DNA of 64,000 bases from NCBI GenBank assembly GCA_015143295.1, contig CM026562.1, forward strand, positions 8,522,041 to 8,586,040, read 5' to 3'. The position numbers and the translations under genes are program-made. The notes under the pieces were generated by a model, which was not told the origin of the DNA, ran no database searches, and was given only the letters and a program-made list of their open reading frames with translations. Below, piece after piece: positions 22,533 to 34,615 of the stretch. This DNA comes from Tetracentron sinense. Lineage: Eukaryota > Streptophyta > Magnoliopsida > Trochodendrales > Trochodendraceae. Each line of letters begins with the position of its first letter. Positions within the stretch are counted from its first letter, which is position 1.

Positions 22533-22973
22533 GAGCATTCCTAGCAGCCTCACCAAATTTCACTCACCAAAATAGCCAAAACCCACAAAAAGTTGTTTTG
22601 GTGAGCCACTTTTTTAAAACACTCTGAACAGCCTCACCATTTTAACCAAAACAAAAGGAGAGAGAAACAATATTTTATCATTTGTGTGGGAAAACGAAAA
22701 AGGAAGAAAGAGAAAAATATTATTTTATTGTTTGTGTGGGACCACAAAAAAGAAAGGGAGAGAGAGAAATCTTATTTTATTATTTGTGTGGGCCCAAGGG
22801 TGAGAAGATTTAACTTTGGTGAGTCTACAGTACTCACCAAGTTTGGTGAGTACGGTAGACTCACCAAAGGGATTTCTTCATTCTGTTGAGTCTGCTGGGA
22901 GTCATTTTAGCACCTTTTTAGTCTTTTGGCTCACCAAAATAAAGTTATTTTGGTGAGGCTGCTAGGAATGCTC
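22533..22973. mobile_element. Tourist-like MITE (PIF/Harbinger type)
   Basis: Inverted ends GAGCATTCCTAGCAGCCTCA are perfect over at least 24 bp and the flanks are TTA on both sides (22530-22532 and 22974-22976), the PIF/Harbinger target duplication. Length is 441 bp, non-coding. Inside are three tandem purine-rich units ending TTTGTGTGGG (about 22660-22795) and a foldback around 22816-22871 (GGTGAGTCTAC ... GTAGACTCACC). The end sequence resembles the widespread GAGCATCTCCAACAG family of plant Tourist MITEs. Confidence 0.88.
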
Positions 22974-24076
22974 TTAGAAGCGCATGTTAAGACCCACTAA
23001 CTATAATTGATAAGAGTATCTACTCTACCACTATTATAAAACACAGTTAGAGTGTTCCTATTGATGCCACATAGGTCTTCCTCTTGATGCCACATAGGAC
23101 TCATCTTTATTTGTGAGGCCACGTCATCACAATAAATGAAAATGAATGAGACTCACAATTACTTACTATGAAACCCAAGTAGTTGCGTGTCCACCTGGAG
23201 TTACCATTCTTTTCTAAAATCGTTCAAATATCATAGAATTTAATCTATCTCGGGAGTTACTTGTGTCTTTTGTCTATTAAAACCCTCTCTCTTCCTCTTA
23301 AAATTTTCGAATTGAAAACTTCTGAAGCCGTCATGTATTCCATGGATCACCCACACAAGTCTAAATCCGTCACATATCCTGCACTTTAAATTCAACTATT
23401 GCAGATAACAATTTACGGTTCGGAACCCGTTTCATTCAACGAGGGAGGAGTTGCGACAATATCTCCGGACTAGCTCCTTTCCTTTGTGATCATCATCTTC
23501 TTCTTTTTTTCAGGCATCAGAGCTAGAAATACGTGGATCTCTGTCCCTGCTTATGCCATATACCGGCAAAAATCCGTGAGAGCCAGATAAATTTGATGGA
23601 GGAGAGGAATCAACTGATGTTGATCTGGTACACGAGTTGGTCTTAGACCTGGTGCTCGAGTTGGTCTTAGTTTTGTTGGAAGATAACCGGAAGCCTTTTC
23701 TTTTCGTTTCTTATTTTGGTTGGGAGATAACCGAAGCTACTAATTAATTATATGCTGATAACGTAAGTTTTGTAGAAATTAAACAAATTATTAGATGAGC
23801 TCTTCGGTGACAAGGAGGATACCACTATAGATTTTTAATTTATCTTTCTTATATCTCTTGATTATGTAAAATATACAATAAATTTCATGTTATCTATTGC
23901 AATTCAAATTAATATTTGAACTAAATATTAATTTTTTTACGCTGCTCTTTTTCTCAACAATTACATTTTTGTTGACATTCATCTGAATAAGATCCTGATT
24001 TTTCATTTTTTTTCGTCTTCTCACCCATAATATATATGTGAGTTCTCTATATTTGCATAGTGCTCTCATATAAAGA

Positions 24077-24373
24077 TTGCTTTATTTTTGCCTGCTCTTG
24101 GTACCTATAGACCACATGTTTGTAAAAATGTGTATAAGGAGAAACGACACAATTTTATTCGCCATTCTTTTCCCTTTGCTTTATTTTTGCCTGTTATTTG
24201 TAGCTATAGACCACATGTTTGTTAAAATTTGTACAAGGAGAAACGACACAATTTTATTCGCCATTCTTTTCCCTTTGCTTTATTTCTGCCTGTTATTTGT
24301 AGCTATAGACCACATGTTTGTTAAAATTTGTACAAGGAGAAACGACACAATTGGATTCACCATACTTTTCCCT
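24077..24373 (+). repeat. Three 99 bp tandem repeats, frame preserving
   Basis: Units begin at 24077, 24176 and 24275 with the same TTGCTTTATTT start and share ATAGACCACATGTTTGT and AGGAGAAACGACACAATT. Because 99 is divisible by three, one frame stays open through all copies and encodes a 33-residue hydrophobic repeat. There is no sign of a promoter or of selection, so I treat it as a repeat rather than a gene. It lies in the Helitron body. Confidence 0.85.
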
Positions 24374-25032
24374 TGATTTTTGTTTGGGATTTGTTTTTTT
24401 GTAATTTTGCCTTTTTATCCTGATAGTGAAGATGTTAAGTGCATGGACGTGCATGGGAGATGACTCGGCGTTAGGAGTACATGCAAGATGAACTAGACGT
24501 GTGGAAGAATCCATATGTTCAATTAGTTATGAGGTGGCTACCTTAGGTCTAGCTGTGTACGTGAGTTTAGAGTGTGTGTTATAGTTACATGATAACATTT
24601 CACCAAAAAAAATTTAGTTATGAGAGTACATGATAGTTTCAATTAATGAAACATGTGTAAGTTGGATGTTAATGGCAGTGATTAATTATTTCTTGAAATT
24701 AAAGACCTGAAGTGGTGAAGGCTCCCTCAAAGAAGCCTATTTGTTTCCTTACTATATAATATCATTATGTTACATGATGTTTTAAGTTAAAAAAAAACAG
24801 ATTCTAGAATAATAATATCATTTAGTTTTAAAGAATTTTTTTTATCACATGTGATGGGTTTACCCTTATTATCTGACTGTGTGTTTATAGGTGTTACTTT
24901 ACCTCCTTAACCAAAAAAAATAAAAATTTGAGAGTGAAAATATTGACCACTATAAATGTGTATATTTACTTAGCTTTTCATCCATGGATGGGGTTATAAC
25001 TTAAAAGTCATTTCATTTAACAATGTCGGTTG
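24374..25032. other. Helitron interior, nothing recognised
   Basis: AT-rich sequence between the 99 bp repeats and the solo LTR. Only short frames. No family recognised. Confidence 0.5.
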
Positions 25033-25037
25033 CAAGT

Positions 25038-26374
25038 TGTGGGTAGTGAAATCTCACCGCCCACAAGGCGGGTGCATGGTGCACCTGTTTACACAGGATC
25101 ACCACCCTTAAATGAGCGGTTAGGCTTCGCGCATGCCAAAGGCACATGCACCAGTTGGCCAAGGGCTGGCTTACCGTCAGCTCACCTAGCATTAAATGCT
25201 AGTAGTTGGGCAATAATACCCCGTGGACACCCTTTGTGTAAGTCCTTAGGGGACTGACATGTGGATAGGGTTTGCCCTCATAGACAGACCCTCATTCAAG
25301 CTTACAGACATACTCCACGAATCCATACGCGGGCCAGTCAATGACTAGCCCATTCCGTGACCATAAAAGGCCATAGACCTAACCCAGACCAAGGGTTGGA
25401 CCTATGGTCCCACCCTGTATTGGTCTGCGGACTGACTAAGGTCAAACCATAGTCCGCAACCCAAATAGGCTTTGGACATAACCTAGACTGCGGGTGAGAC
25501 CTAGGGTCTCACCTCTTTCATTTGCGGACTGACGAAGGTCAATCCTTTCCCAGATGGTAGTCATTATCTGACAGCCATGTGGCAGAGAATCCTTAACAAA
25601 AAGAACTCTTTACCAGCTTTGGGGGATCCCAAGATAGAGATCCCCTCTCTTTCTCTGATGAGAAAGTGTCATATGGCACCTTATCTGAAAGGGGAAATTA
25701 TCTCTTCCCTTTTCTGGAAAGATAAGAATTTTTCCCCTTTTTGGGGGGAAAGTTTGATTTTTCAGGTTTTCTAGAAAAGGAAATCAATTTGGAGTCCTTC
25801 AAAAAGGACTCCCATCCGTATGGTTTCTCTAAGATAAGAGAAACCAGCTGTCTTGGATAGATGACCTTCTCTAAGGAGAATTGACCTCTTTTGATTTCCT
25901 AAAAAAGAGGAAGTCAAAGGGGAGTCCAAAGAGGACTATCCAAAAGATATAAAAGAGGGAGTTTCTCACAAGAAACTCCTAATGCAAAAATATACCCACG
26001 TACATACAAGAAGAAAAAAAAACTGAAAAACAACAGCAACCAAGGAGGAAGAAGAAGGATCTCTCCCAAATGGAGAATACTAGGAGAACTCTCAATATGG
26101 CTACCTCTCTTTCTTATTCTTTCTTTTTGAAGTTAAAATCTCTATGATGTATCTTGTACCGCCTACATGGGATCTGGACAATCCCATTGAATAAATAAAT
26201 ATATTTTATTCAATATCTTATTTTTCTTCTTAACCAGAGGTTCTTCCCCAAATAGGGAAGATAATTAACAGTCTGAGTTTACTCAAATTGGAAGGATAGT
26301 CCCTCACAACAAACAATAAACTCCATACAATAATGGAGGAAATTTGATAGGCAAAGACAAATTTTGCGCTTACA
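25038..26374 (+). mobile_element. Solo LTR of Tat-type Ty3/gypsy element
   Basis: It begins TGTGGGTAGTGAAATCTCAC and ends TTTTGCGCTTACA, with perfect CAAGT target duplications at 25033-25037 and 26375-26379. It matches the LTRs at 44838-46190 and 55388-56685 along its length. The CAAGT flank directly on the right, followed by the same DNA that follows the third LTR, shows that this copy has no internal region of its own next to it. Confidence 0.85.
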
Positions 26375-26899
26375 CAAGTCATTTTCTAACGATTTGTCTT
26401 CCCTTGATTTACCCCAGTTTTCCATAGAGTTGGTGAGTAATTAAAAGGGGGGCATCCACCAATGAGGTGGTACCTTAGGCCATGAAATAGATTTCATGGG
26501 TACGCTAAGTATTTCCCTATTTCATAAGTGTTACAACTTACATCCCTTCATAATTTCAAGTATTATACGATGATAATAGATAAAGAGTGGATTTATCTTG
26601 AGATGATTTGTTTCAAGAGAAGTTGCGGAGGGAGTATGAGTTTTATGGTTGGTGAGAGAGGGAACTGAAAAGTCGTTGGATTCGTAGGGTTGTCAATTTT
26701 ATTTTTTAGGGTGTGAAATGCAATTTTCACCAAACCTATTACACTTTCTGGTATTGGGCAGGTAAAAATCGTGGTGGGGAACACAACTAAAAATCATAGA
26801 TATAAACTGATCAACCTTTATTGTAAACTTTGAATGAGAATGATCCAAAGGGTTGAAAAAGGTATATACAACTCATCGTTTTCTTAGAAATGGTGTACA

Positions 26900-29616
26900 T
26901 GAGCACGGATTTTACTCACTGGTGATTTTGGAGTCGCCACTTATTAATTCGGTAGAGATAAGTCCCTGGGTAATGCATAAGGTCTTGGTCTACTTTAGAG
27001 TTCTAGGTAAGAGGTTCGGTTAAGTCATAGGAAGGTGTTAGACACCCCGACACTCTTATTTTATAATGGTTCCTTACTTGCTAGGTTTAAGCCAATTTAA
27101 TGTCAATTATCAGTCAAATGCCTTAAGGTTTAGTTTATACTAATCCAAGAAGGGGAAAAGCTAAACTAGGGTCGAACCCGAGTTGGGTTACCTACATACT
27201 CACATTCGGTGAGATCAGACCGAGCGTAGTTCTGCCACATGAGCCCGTGCTAAGGGTAGGGTGTATGTGTGTGTGTGTGCACCAAGGTTGGCAAATGACT
27301 TAGTCCGGTAGACTAGAGTTCGGTTGATCGGGATTTGTCAAAGTGCGTGGTATGGGCCCAGTAGGCCTAGGGTGAGTCCGGTGGACTAAGGTTTAGGTCC
27401 GGTATGCCAAAGGTGAAGCTCGGTAGGCTAAGATAAAGTTTGACCAATGTTAGGATTGCTAACTAGGGTTAGGTCAAACTAATTATGGTTAGGCTTGTTA
27501 ACCATAGTTAAGAAAGGTGAGGTTAGATCCGATAGGCTAAAGTTAGGCCCGTTAGGCCAAGGGCTTAAGCTCGGTAGGCCAAAAGGTGTTTAACCAAGGG
27601 TTAGGGTTACTAAACAGGGTCAAGAAGGTGATTGACCATGGTTAGGGGTGCTAATCATGGTAAAAAGGTCCAATAACAGCATTTTTGGTCTTTTTAAATT
27701 TTTTAGATGTTTTTGATATTTTTTCAGATTTTTACCAAGGTTAAATGAGCCTAACCATAGTTAAAAGGGAGTTTAACCATGGTTAGTCTGTTTAACCGTG
27801 GTTAGGCAGGGATTAGAGTATGATTTCTGTTATTTCCTGTATTTTCAGTTTATTTGATATTTTTAAGAAATTTTAGAGATTTTTTTCTCATGGTTAGATT
27901 AGCTAACCGTGGTTAAATTTTAACCAAGGTTGGGTTAACCCGTGGTTAAGGTTAGGGAGGGTCTGAGATGGACTCAGGATGCTAGGAAGGGCTTAGAATG
28001 GCCTCCTACTAGGCCTGGGCCTATGCAAAACCCACTATTATAAAGAATAGGGAATGACGGTAATCATTCTACCGCCATTCTCTATTCTATACAGAATGAC
28101 AATGACTGTAAAATGTTTACCGCCATTACCACTGTTCTAAGAACAGTGGTTTTGAAGGGTCAAGGGTGAGCTCTGGGTGAACCTCAGGGGCTGCTAGGCC
28201 TCAAGGTAAAATAAGGGAGTTGGCCACATGTCCTGGGCTTGTTTTGGGCCCTGGATTGGGCTCCAAAGTAGGCCCACAGGGGCATGAAGTGCCTGCAACA
28301 GAAGATCAAAGAATGGCGGTAGAATAACTACCGCCATTCTGCACAGTTTTAATTTTTTTATTTTAACCATGGTTTAGGTGGTGAGGTGAACCTGGAAGAC
28401 CAGGTTAGGTCCAGGGGAGTCTCAGGGTTCTAGCCTAGGTCCTGGATGAACCAGGGTTGCACCAGGTGGGGGCCACAGGGGCTTAAACAGAAACCACTAG
28501 GAATGACGATATTGAGTTTACCGCTATTCCTAGATTCTTCCAGAAATCGGTTTTGCCCTACGGGGCTGCTGCTAGGGTGGATCTAGGGGATTCCTCATGG
28601 TCTGAGGTCCGCTAGAAGAACTGAGGCTGGCCTAAGGCTGCTATTCCAGTGAGGGGTTCCCCACGCCTATGAGAAAAGTGGGGGAAGCCCCTTGTTCTGG
28701 GTTTTTAGCAAAGCTAATCAACAAAAGTCCCCTGGAAATGACCAGGGGCTCAAACTGATGCAAAAATAGAAAAGGAGGGGAGGGGTAGGGCCCTACCCAG
28801 TTGCTACTGCTGCCTTCACCGAAGTGGTGGTGGCTCACGAAGGTGGTGTTGCACAGGGGCAGGGGGTGAGCTAGGTGATCCTTGGAGGTCCCTTTGAGCT
28901 ACCAGGAGTGCGTATAGAAGTTCTAGGAGATGGCTTAGGCCTGGATTTGAACAGGGGTTCGGGTAGGGGATTCTCCAGTTGAGGAAGAAGGTGGTGGAGC
29001 TCGGTTTTTATAAGGGGAGGCTGAGGACTCCCCTGGTATTAGTACCAGGGTGGGGAGAGCTGCAGAGGAGGAGAGGGGCTGCCAGGGAACGGACCTGGTG
29101 CACTGGAGGGGTAGGTGAGCTGCTGGAACACGAAACCAGGTAATGGCGGTAGAATAACTACCGGCATTACCCTGTTAAGCTAAGAAATGAATGGCGGTAG
29201 ATAATCTACCGCCATTCCCAGTTTTTACCCATCAGGGTCCTGGCCCACCAGTGCACGCGATACGGGGGTTGGGTTTGAATTTTTGGGCCCCTTGGGCCCA
29301 ACTTGAGGGTTTAGGCCCTAGGGGCCTTGGATTTAAGGGTTTAGGCCATCAAGCCTTAGGGCTGAGCTTTGCTAAGCTAGGGCTAGGTCCTGGGGTTGAC
29401 TAGGGTCTACCTAGGGTTAGGGTTTAACTAGGGTTTGCCTATGGTTAAGGCTTAATTGGGGTTAGGTCCTAGGGTTAAACTAGGGTTAGGCCTAGGTTTG
29501 ACTAGGGTTCGGTCCTATGGTTTGACTAGGTTTTAGGGGACTCATTTGGGGGTAACCATGGTTAAAAAACCTTAACCATGGTTAAAGAAGGGGTTTAAAA
29601 ATTGGGTGCTTATAGC
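26900..29616. mobile_element. 2.7 kb LTR-like insertion, non-coding
   Basis: Flanked by GTACA at 26895-26899 and 29617-29621. The matching empty site is present once in copy 2 of the duplicated flank, near 57231. The element starts TGAGCACGG and ends GGTGCTTATAGC. It contains the TTTTGGAGTCGCCACTTA and GGTGTTAGACACCC words found in long LTRs of plant Ty3/gypsy elements. It is packed with palindromic AACCATGGTT words and a hairpin family. There is no open frame of note. The end is not a clean CA, so a solo LTR is likely but not proven. Confidence 0.7.
28044..29217. repeat. Family of GGCGGTAG hairpins
   Basis: Six related inverted repeats are built on GAATGGCGGTAG-AATAA-CTACCGCCATTC. Perfect 12 bp arms occur at 28311-28339 and 29189-29217, one mismatch at 29141-29170, and degenerate copies at 28044-28088, about 28092-28127 and 28501-28529. 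A separate perfect palindrome, CCACTGTTCT-A-AGAACAGTGG, lies at 28129-28149. Confidence 0.85.
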
Positions 29617-29885
29617 GTACACTTATTTTTACAATTTTTTTGTTTAATTATTTGTCGTCATTACAATTTTCTCCTTCTCTTTTGACATTTTCGTGCATTG
29701 CACGAGCTTCTTATTAGTTTATAGTATGTACAAAAATGTTTGTGAATTTTCAAGAAGTCGTAACCTAATATGACATTTGCAGTCATAAGTAGTGAAAATG
29801 AAAGGAGAGATATCTTATAATCAATGTGCATATCCATTAATAATGCGTTAACTTTGATATTTATACTATATTAAATCAGAAGTTT

Positions 29886-31657
29886 GAAGAAAGATAAAAA
29901 AATAAGAAGAACAAAAAAAAAGAAAAGATGAGTGATCAATTCCTCTATTTTCTTATTGTTGCTTATCAGGATCATTGAGATTGTCTGCATTCGTCAGGCC
30001 TACATCTTGACTATCAATCGACGGGTATATGTACCCCCAATCCGGATCCCGGTGACTCATCCACTCACATGGGCCGAGGTAGCAGCAGCTCCAGCCAGGC
30101 AGGTCCGGCCAACTGACCAGACCTCTACAAAAAGGCCGCGGTCACCAGACCAGGCTTCTGTTGAAGATGCTCCAGTCCGCAGCAGAAGTAGAACCCACCC
30201 CATCAACTAAGGGGTTGAAAGGTAGTCTGCCTACCTAAATCAAAGGCAGGCAGCCTGCCCACATCAGGTTGCCCGACAACAGCCGGTCGCCAGCCCGCGG
30301 GTATCCTAGAGGATGCCAGCCAGCCTGTGGGCACCTCAGAAAAGAAGTGCCCACCTGTAGACAGCTTTGTCCGCAGATATCAAGGAGGGTGCACCCAACC
30401 GGGTGCACACAAGGCAAAGTGGCTTAGCCACTTCGCGATAGGTCAGCCCAAAAGGCAGACCTATGTCACCGGAAACCCTAAAAAGGGATTCTAAATTTGT
30501 TAACCCTTTGGGGTCAACTAAGGGAGCAAGCTCGTTGCGAGCTCAAATCATAAGCCAATCAAGGTCTAAACAGGAAAAGCCCTACTGGTCGATCCTAAGA
30601 TAGACTGTTGAGGTCCCCCAACCCAAGTCGGTTGTTGGGACTCACCTTCAAAATCAACAGAAGGGAGATGCTGCCCAAATTATCTTAGGGCAAAAGAACA
30701 AGGCCACTGGCCTAAAGGACTTTAGAGAAACTTCCCCAGCAAAATTACAGGAAATCATTCCGTGGACCAGATCCTCGGATCAGAAGACTAGTCCGCAATA
30801 CAATCCTGCAGACAGAAGAAGAAGTGGCCAAGGCCACTCCGCGGACAAGGGGAAATGCCCATCCGCGGACACCAATCAAGGTCCACAGACCCAAAGCCTA
30901 GCCAGACCCAAGCGTCTAGCTCAGGCTCGGGTAGAGTTGCAAGCAACTCCGCGGATAGGTCTAGAAGCAGACCTGAGTCCGTGGATAGAACAGTCCACGG
31001 ATAAGCTCCTCTTAAGAGATGAAGGGACCTGTGGATAGAGTCAACCTCATCCACAGATAGTTCTTATTCCAAAAAAGAGAAAAGTTGGCAGTTGAAGGAC
31101 AACAGGAACAGGGTCCCCCTGGGACAACACTTAACACCTGATGATATTATCAATGATGTTATCAGATCAAGAAGTGAAAGTGCGAACTTGCGAGTTTCTT
31201 CGAACTACGCAATGGGCATTAACAGCCGTGATCAAAGTCACCCGGCTGTTAATGCAAATACAAACCTGGACTCAGCACTAGCAGACAGAAACTTGTTGTT
31301 CAGGCTAGGTCCAAATGCATTCAGAGAAGTTAGTTTGGTGACCTTCACAGTAATGACGACAAATGTTCGTCATCAACATCAATGGCCTCCATCCAGAGAT
31401 GTTAGGTCATTCTGGGGCTGAACAAATACGGAACCAGAAAGAAGAACTAGAACACCTTATGACCCTCGGATCAAAGTATTGAATATAAGTTATTCTCCCT
31501 TTGAAATACCAAGGAAGAAAACTCCTGAGGAGATCCTCCAGCTTAGAAACTGGAAATACCCCTCGGCTCCGCCAAGGAGGGCATACAATTATTGGACAAA
31601 GCCAAAAAGGTCTAGAAAGTAAAGTCCATCTCATACTCATCGTCTTCGGGAGGAACC
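29886..31657 (+). mobile_element. Tat-type internal region 1, 5' part (leader and pre-gag)
   Basis: Matches 46235-47960 of the second internal region. Both carry the WAEVAAAP...RPRSPDQASVEDAP reading at the start and the NSRDQSHPAVN reading later, separated by stops and rich in TCCGCGGAC words. The LTR and primer site are missing from its left side because of the junction at 29883. At 31657 it is split by the Copia insertion and resumes at 42385. Confidence 0.75.
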
Positions 31658-33160
31658 TGTTAGCCTCAGGGTTACAACCATAAGTACCCCTATTAATTTT
31701 GATAATAACATAATAATATAATGAAATATTTGGTACTAATAAAACCATTTAAGTGCGTGAACATTTCAGATTACATAAGTTGATAGCACTCCAATCATGA
31801 AAAATGATGAAAATTACCCAAGAGGAAGTTCAACTCACTGAATACAAGATGAAGATCCAAGATAAGACCTTAGTCCAAGTCAGGTCCATTGAAGACAAAA
31901 GGCAAAATCACAAGATCCAAGTCAAGCCAAGATCATCTCTCATCATTTTTAAATGTATTTATAGTTTATTTTGAGAATGTATAGGACTTATGTAAAATGT
32001 CCTCAAAAGGATGGTAAGTTGAAAAGCTCAAGAATCATAGATTGACCATAGGAGCCTAGGACATTTTTGAAGATCACTCCAAAGCTCTAATTAATCATAA
32101 AATTATGATAAGAGTACAGCTAATTGACCTAGGACATCAATCACATCCCTTCAGTGTGATCCAGGACTGAATTCAGAATTTTTACTCTGAATTCGTTGAC
32201 GAATTCTCTGGGTAGATTAAATTCGGCGACGAAGTCATTACAGAAATTTTTAAATTCAGTTCTGTTTCTTGATTTCGGCGATGAAATCTTTGGTTGGGTT
32301 AACTTCGGCAACGAAGTTATTACATGATTTTTTAAAATTAAATTCCATCTTTTGAATTCGGCGACGAACTCAAGTGGGAACTCCACTTCGTCGACGAAAT
32401 CATGTCTGAAACTGAAAAATCTTTGCAACGGCTAGTTTGTAACGGACCTAAAAGCATTTAATGCTACCCCAACGGTACTATTGGATCAAATGCTATAAAA
32501 GGAGTTCATTTATGAACATATAATAACTCTTGATCACAGCAATAACTCCCATCTATCACCTATTCACTGCTATTGATTTTCACTTACTTTCTTACTTAGA
32601 AAATCCCCAAAAATTCTCTCTTGAGCTTACTTGACTCCTACCTACTTTGAGAGACTTAATTAGAGTTTGTATTTCACTCTTATTCAGCTCATTTAAGGAG
32701 CTTTCTCTTCGGATTTTTAATCCAAAAACTCATTTATTGAAAGTAGTCAAGAATCCAGGATTTTTGCACTGAAGCTGTTGCTTCAGTTATTTCAAGAGAG
32801 GGTTGTGCTCTTGAGAGGTTTCAGCTCGACCTAAAGGAGAGCTTGTAAGGTAATATATCGACCTGTAAGAGAGATTTTAAGGGTTTGGACTCCACCTGTA
32901 AAGGAGGCAGTGCGATTAAGGAATCGTGGTGAATCCTCTAGTTGGAAGCTAAGGCGGGGAGTAGGCTGGATTGCTGAACCTCGTAAAAAAATCTAGAGTT
33001 TGCATTCTCCTTATCCCTTCTCTCTTTCCTTTAAATATTCTACAGTTCAGCTTGTTGCATATTTAATTTTATTCCGCACTTTTGAATTTGTAGTTCAATT
33101 TTTTAAAAAGCTGCCATAGACCCTATTCACCCCCCCTTTAGGGTCATTACCTGGCCAACA
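31658..33160 (+). repeat. Copia 5' LTR
   Basis: Starts TGTTAGCCTC and ends GGCCAACA. A TATA box (CTATAAAAG, near 32493-32501) sits about 90 bp after an array of TTCGnCGACGAA motifs (32189-32401). Confidence 0.92.
32189..32401 (+). promoter_or_regulatory. TTCGnCGACGAA array in LTR U3
   Basis: Six near-palindromic copies, at about 32189, 32220, 32271, 32301, 32354 and 32384. The last contains the perfect palindrome TTCGTCGACGAA. Position just before the LTR TATA box suggests enhancer or repressor sites. The binding protein is unknown. Confidence 0.6.
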
Positions 33161-33162
33161 AT

Positions 33163-33174
33163 TGGTATCAGAGC
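33163..33174 (+). other. Copia primer binding site (tRNA-iMet)
   Basis: TGGTATCAGAGC, 2 bp after the LTR end, is the standard initiator-Met primer site of Copia elements. Confidence 0.9.
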
Positions 33175-33220
33175 CTAATATTCTAAATAGATCTAAACAA
33201 TCTGAGTAATTGAGTTTATT

Positions 33221-34615
33221 ATGACAAACAATGTTTTTGCAACAAGCCTAGGAGAAGGACAGTCCACCACTAGACCACCTCTGTTTAATGGAGAAAATTA
33301 TAACTATTGAAAAACTAGGATGATGTATTACATTCAAGCTCTAGATTATGAGTGTTGGAGAGTAATAGTCAATGGCCCTCGTCTTCCCACAAAAACTGTG
33401 GATGATGTCAGAATTCCTAAGGTAGAGAAAGAATGGAATGAAGTTGACATTAAGCTTATTCAAATCAATGCTAAAGCTATTAGCAACCTCTACTGTGCCT
33501 TAAGTTTCCAATAATTTAACAGAGTTTCTGGATGTGACTCTGCTAAAGAAATATGGGATAAACTGAAAGTCACCTATGAAGGAACTAATCAAGTTAAAGA
33601 AGAAAAGATTAACATGCTTGTTCACAAGTATGAATTATTCAAAATGGAAAAAGAAGAATCTATCGGTGATATGTTCATCAGATTTACTAACATTTTAAAT
33701 GGTCTTAAATCTCTGGGTAAAGTGTATTCTAATACCGAAAATGTAAGAAAGATTTTAAGATCACTGCACAAGGAATGGACTCCAAAAGTAACAGCAATCC
33801 AAGAAGCTAAGGACCTCACCAAACTGGCTATGGATGAGTTGTTGAGATCTCTTATGACTCATGAAGTCATAATGAAGGATCAAATGCCTAATGAACCTAG
33901 AACCAAGAAAGGGCTGGCTCTCAAGTCTACTCAAGTTGAAATTAGTGATGAGGAAACCAGCAGTGATGATGAAGATATAGCCTTGATGGCAAGAAGGTTC
34001 AAAAGGTTTCTTAAGCATAAGAACTTCAAAAAGAGATCATACAAGAAGGAGTTCTCAAAAGAAGTGAACAAAGCTGAAGCTAGCAAGAAGGAACCTCTCA
34101 CGTGTTATGAATGCAAGAAGCCAGGCCACATAAGGACTGACTGCCCTCAACCCAAGAAGAGCCAAAAGCACAAGAAAAAGGCTATGATGGCAACTTGGGA
34201 TGACTCGGAGGGAAGCAAGTCGGAAGATTCAGGTGATGAAGAAGTGGCAAATCTGTGCCTCATGACAAATGAGGATGAGGTAACTTCTTCTCCAAATAAT
34301 TCTCTCTCATATAATGAAATAAGAGAAGCATTTGATGAACTCTACTTTGAATTTGGTAGAATAGCTAAATTAAATAAATTCTTTAAAAAGGAAATTCACA
34401 CTCTCTCACAATCATGCGAAAATCTACAAAAAGAAAAGAGTGTGTTAGCCATTGAGAATGAGGAATTGAGTAAGAAATTAAAGGATATTGAAAATGCTCC
34501 TCATAACTCACCATGTGAATGTGATGAGTTAAAAGTTAAAGTCAATGACTTGACCAATACCGTCCTCACATTCACAAATGGTCAAAAGAACCTAGAAAGA
34601 CTTTTAGGACAATAA
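33221..34615 (+). pseudogene. gag: Copia gag, interrupted
   Basis: One frame runs from ATG 33221 to TAA 34613-34615, broken by TGA at 33308-33310 and TAA at 33512-33514. The part from 33614 is intact for 333 codons. Domains: an N-terminal DUF4219/UBN2-type region, then a lysine-rich stretch, a CCHC zinc knuckle (CYECKKPGHIRTDC near 34108-34150) and an acidic, coiled-coil-like C-terminal extension typical of Sirevirus gag. It would form the particle that packages element RNA. The two stops mean no full-length product. Confidence 0.85.

Larger units (their letters stand above)
26375..29885 (+). repeat. Duplicated flank, copy 1 (Helitron 3' end plus host DNA)
   Basis: After removing the 2.7 kb insertion at 26900-29616, this segment matches 56686-57499 base for base with few changes. 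It includes the Helitron hairpin and terminus (29692-29716, here TTAG) and about 170 bp of DNA beyond. At 29883-29885 (TTT) it switches abruptly to Tat internal sequence matching 46232 onward. Confidence 0.85.

Noticed and set aside
22397-22889. Two frames over the 48 bp duplication and MITE
   Set aside because: They lie across repeat and MITE sequence with no protein-like features.
25030-25257. Frame with HGAPVYTGSPPLNER-like reading, repeated at 44777 and 55389
   Set aside because: It is the same LTR segment in three copies. The frame is broken or shifted between copies, so it is not a gene.
29191-29403. 70-codon frame of Gly/Leu/Pro repeats
   Set aside because: Produced by GGGCCTTGG/GGTTTAGG repeats and a hairpin in the 2.7 kb insertion.
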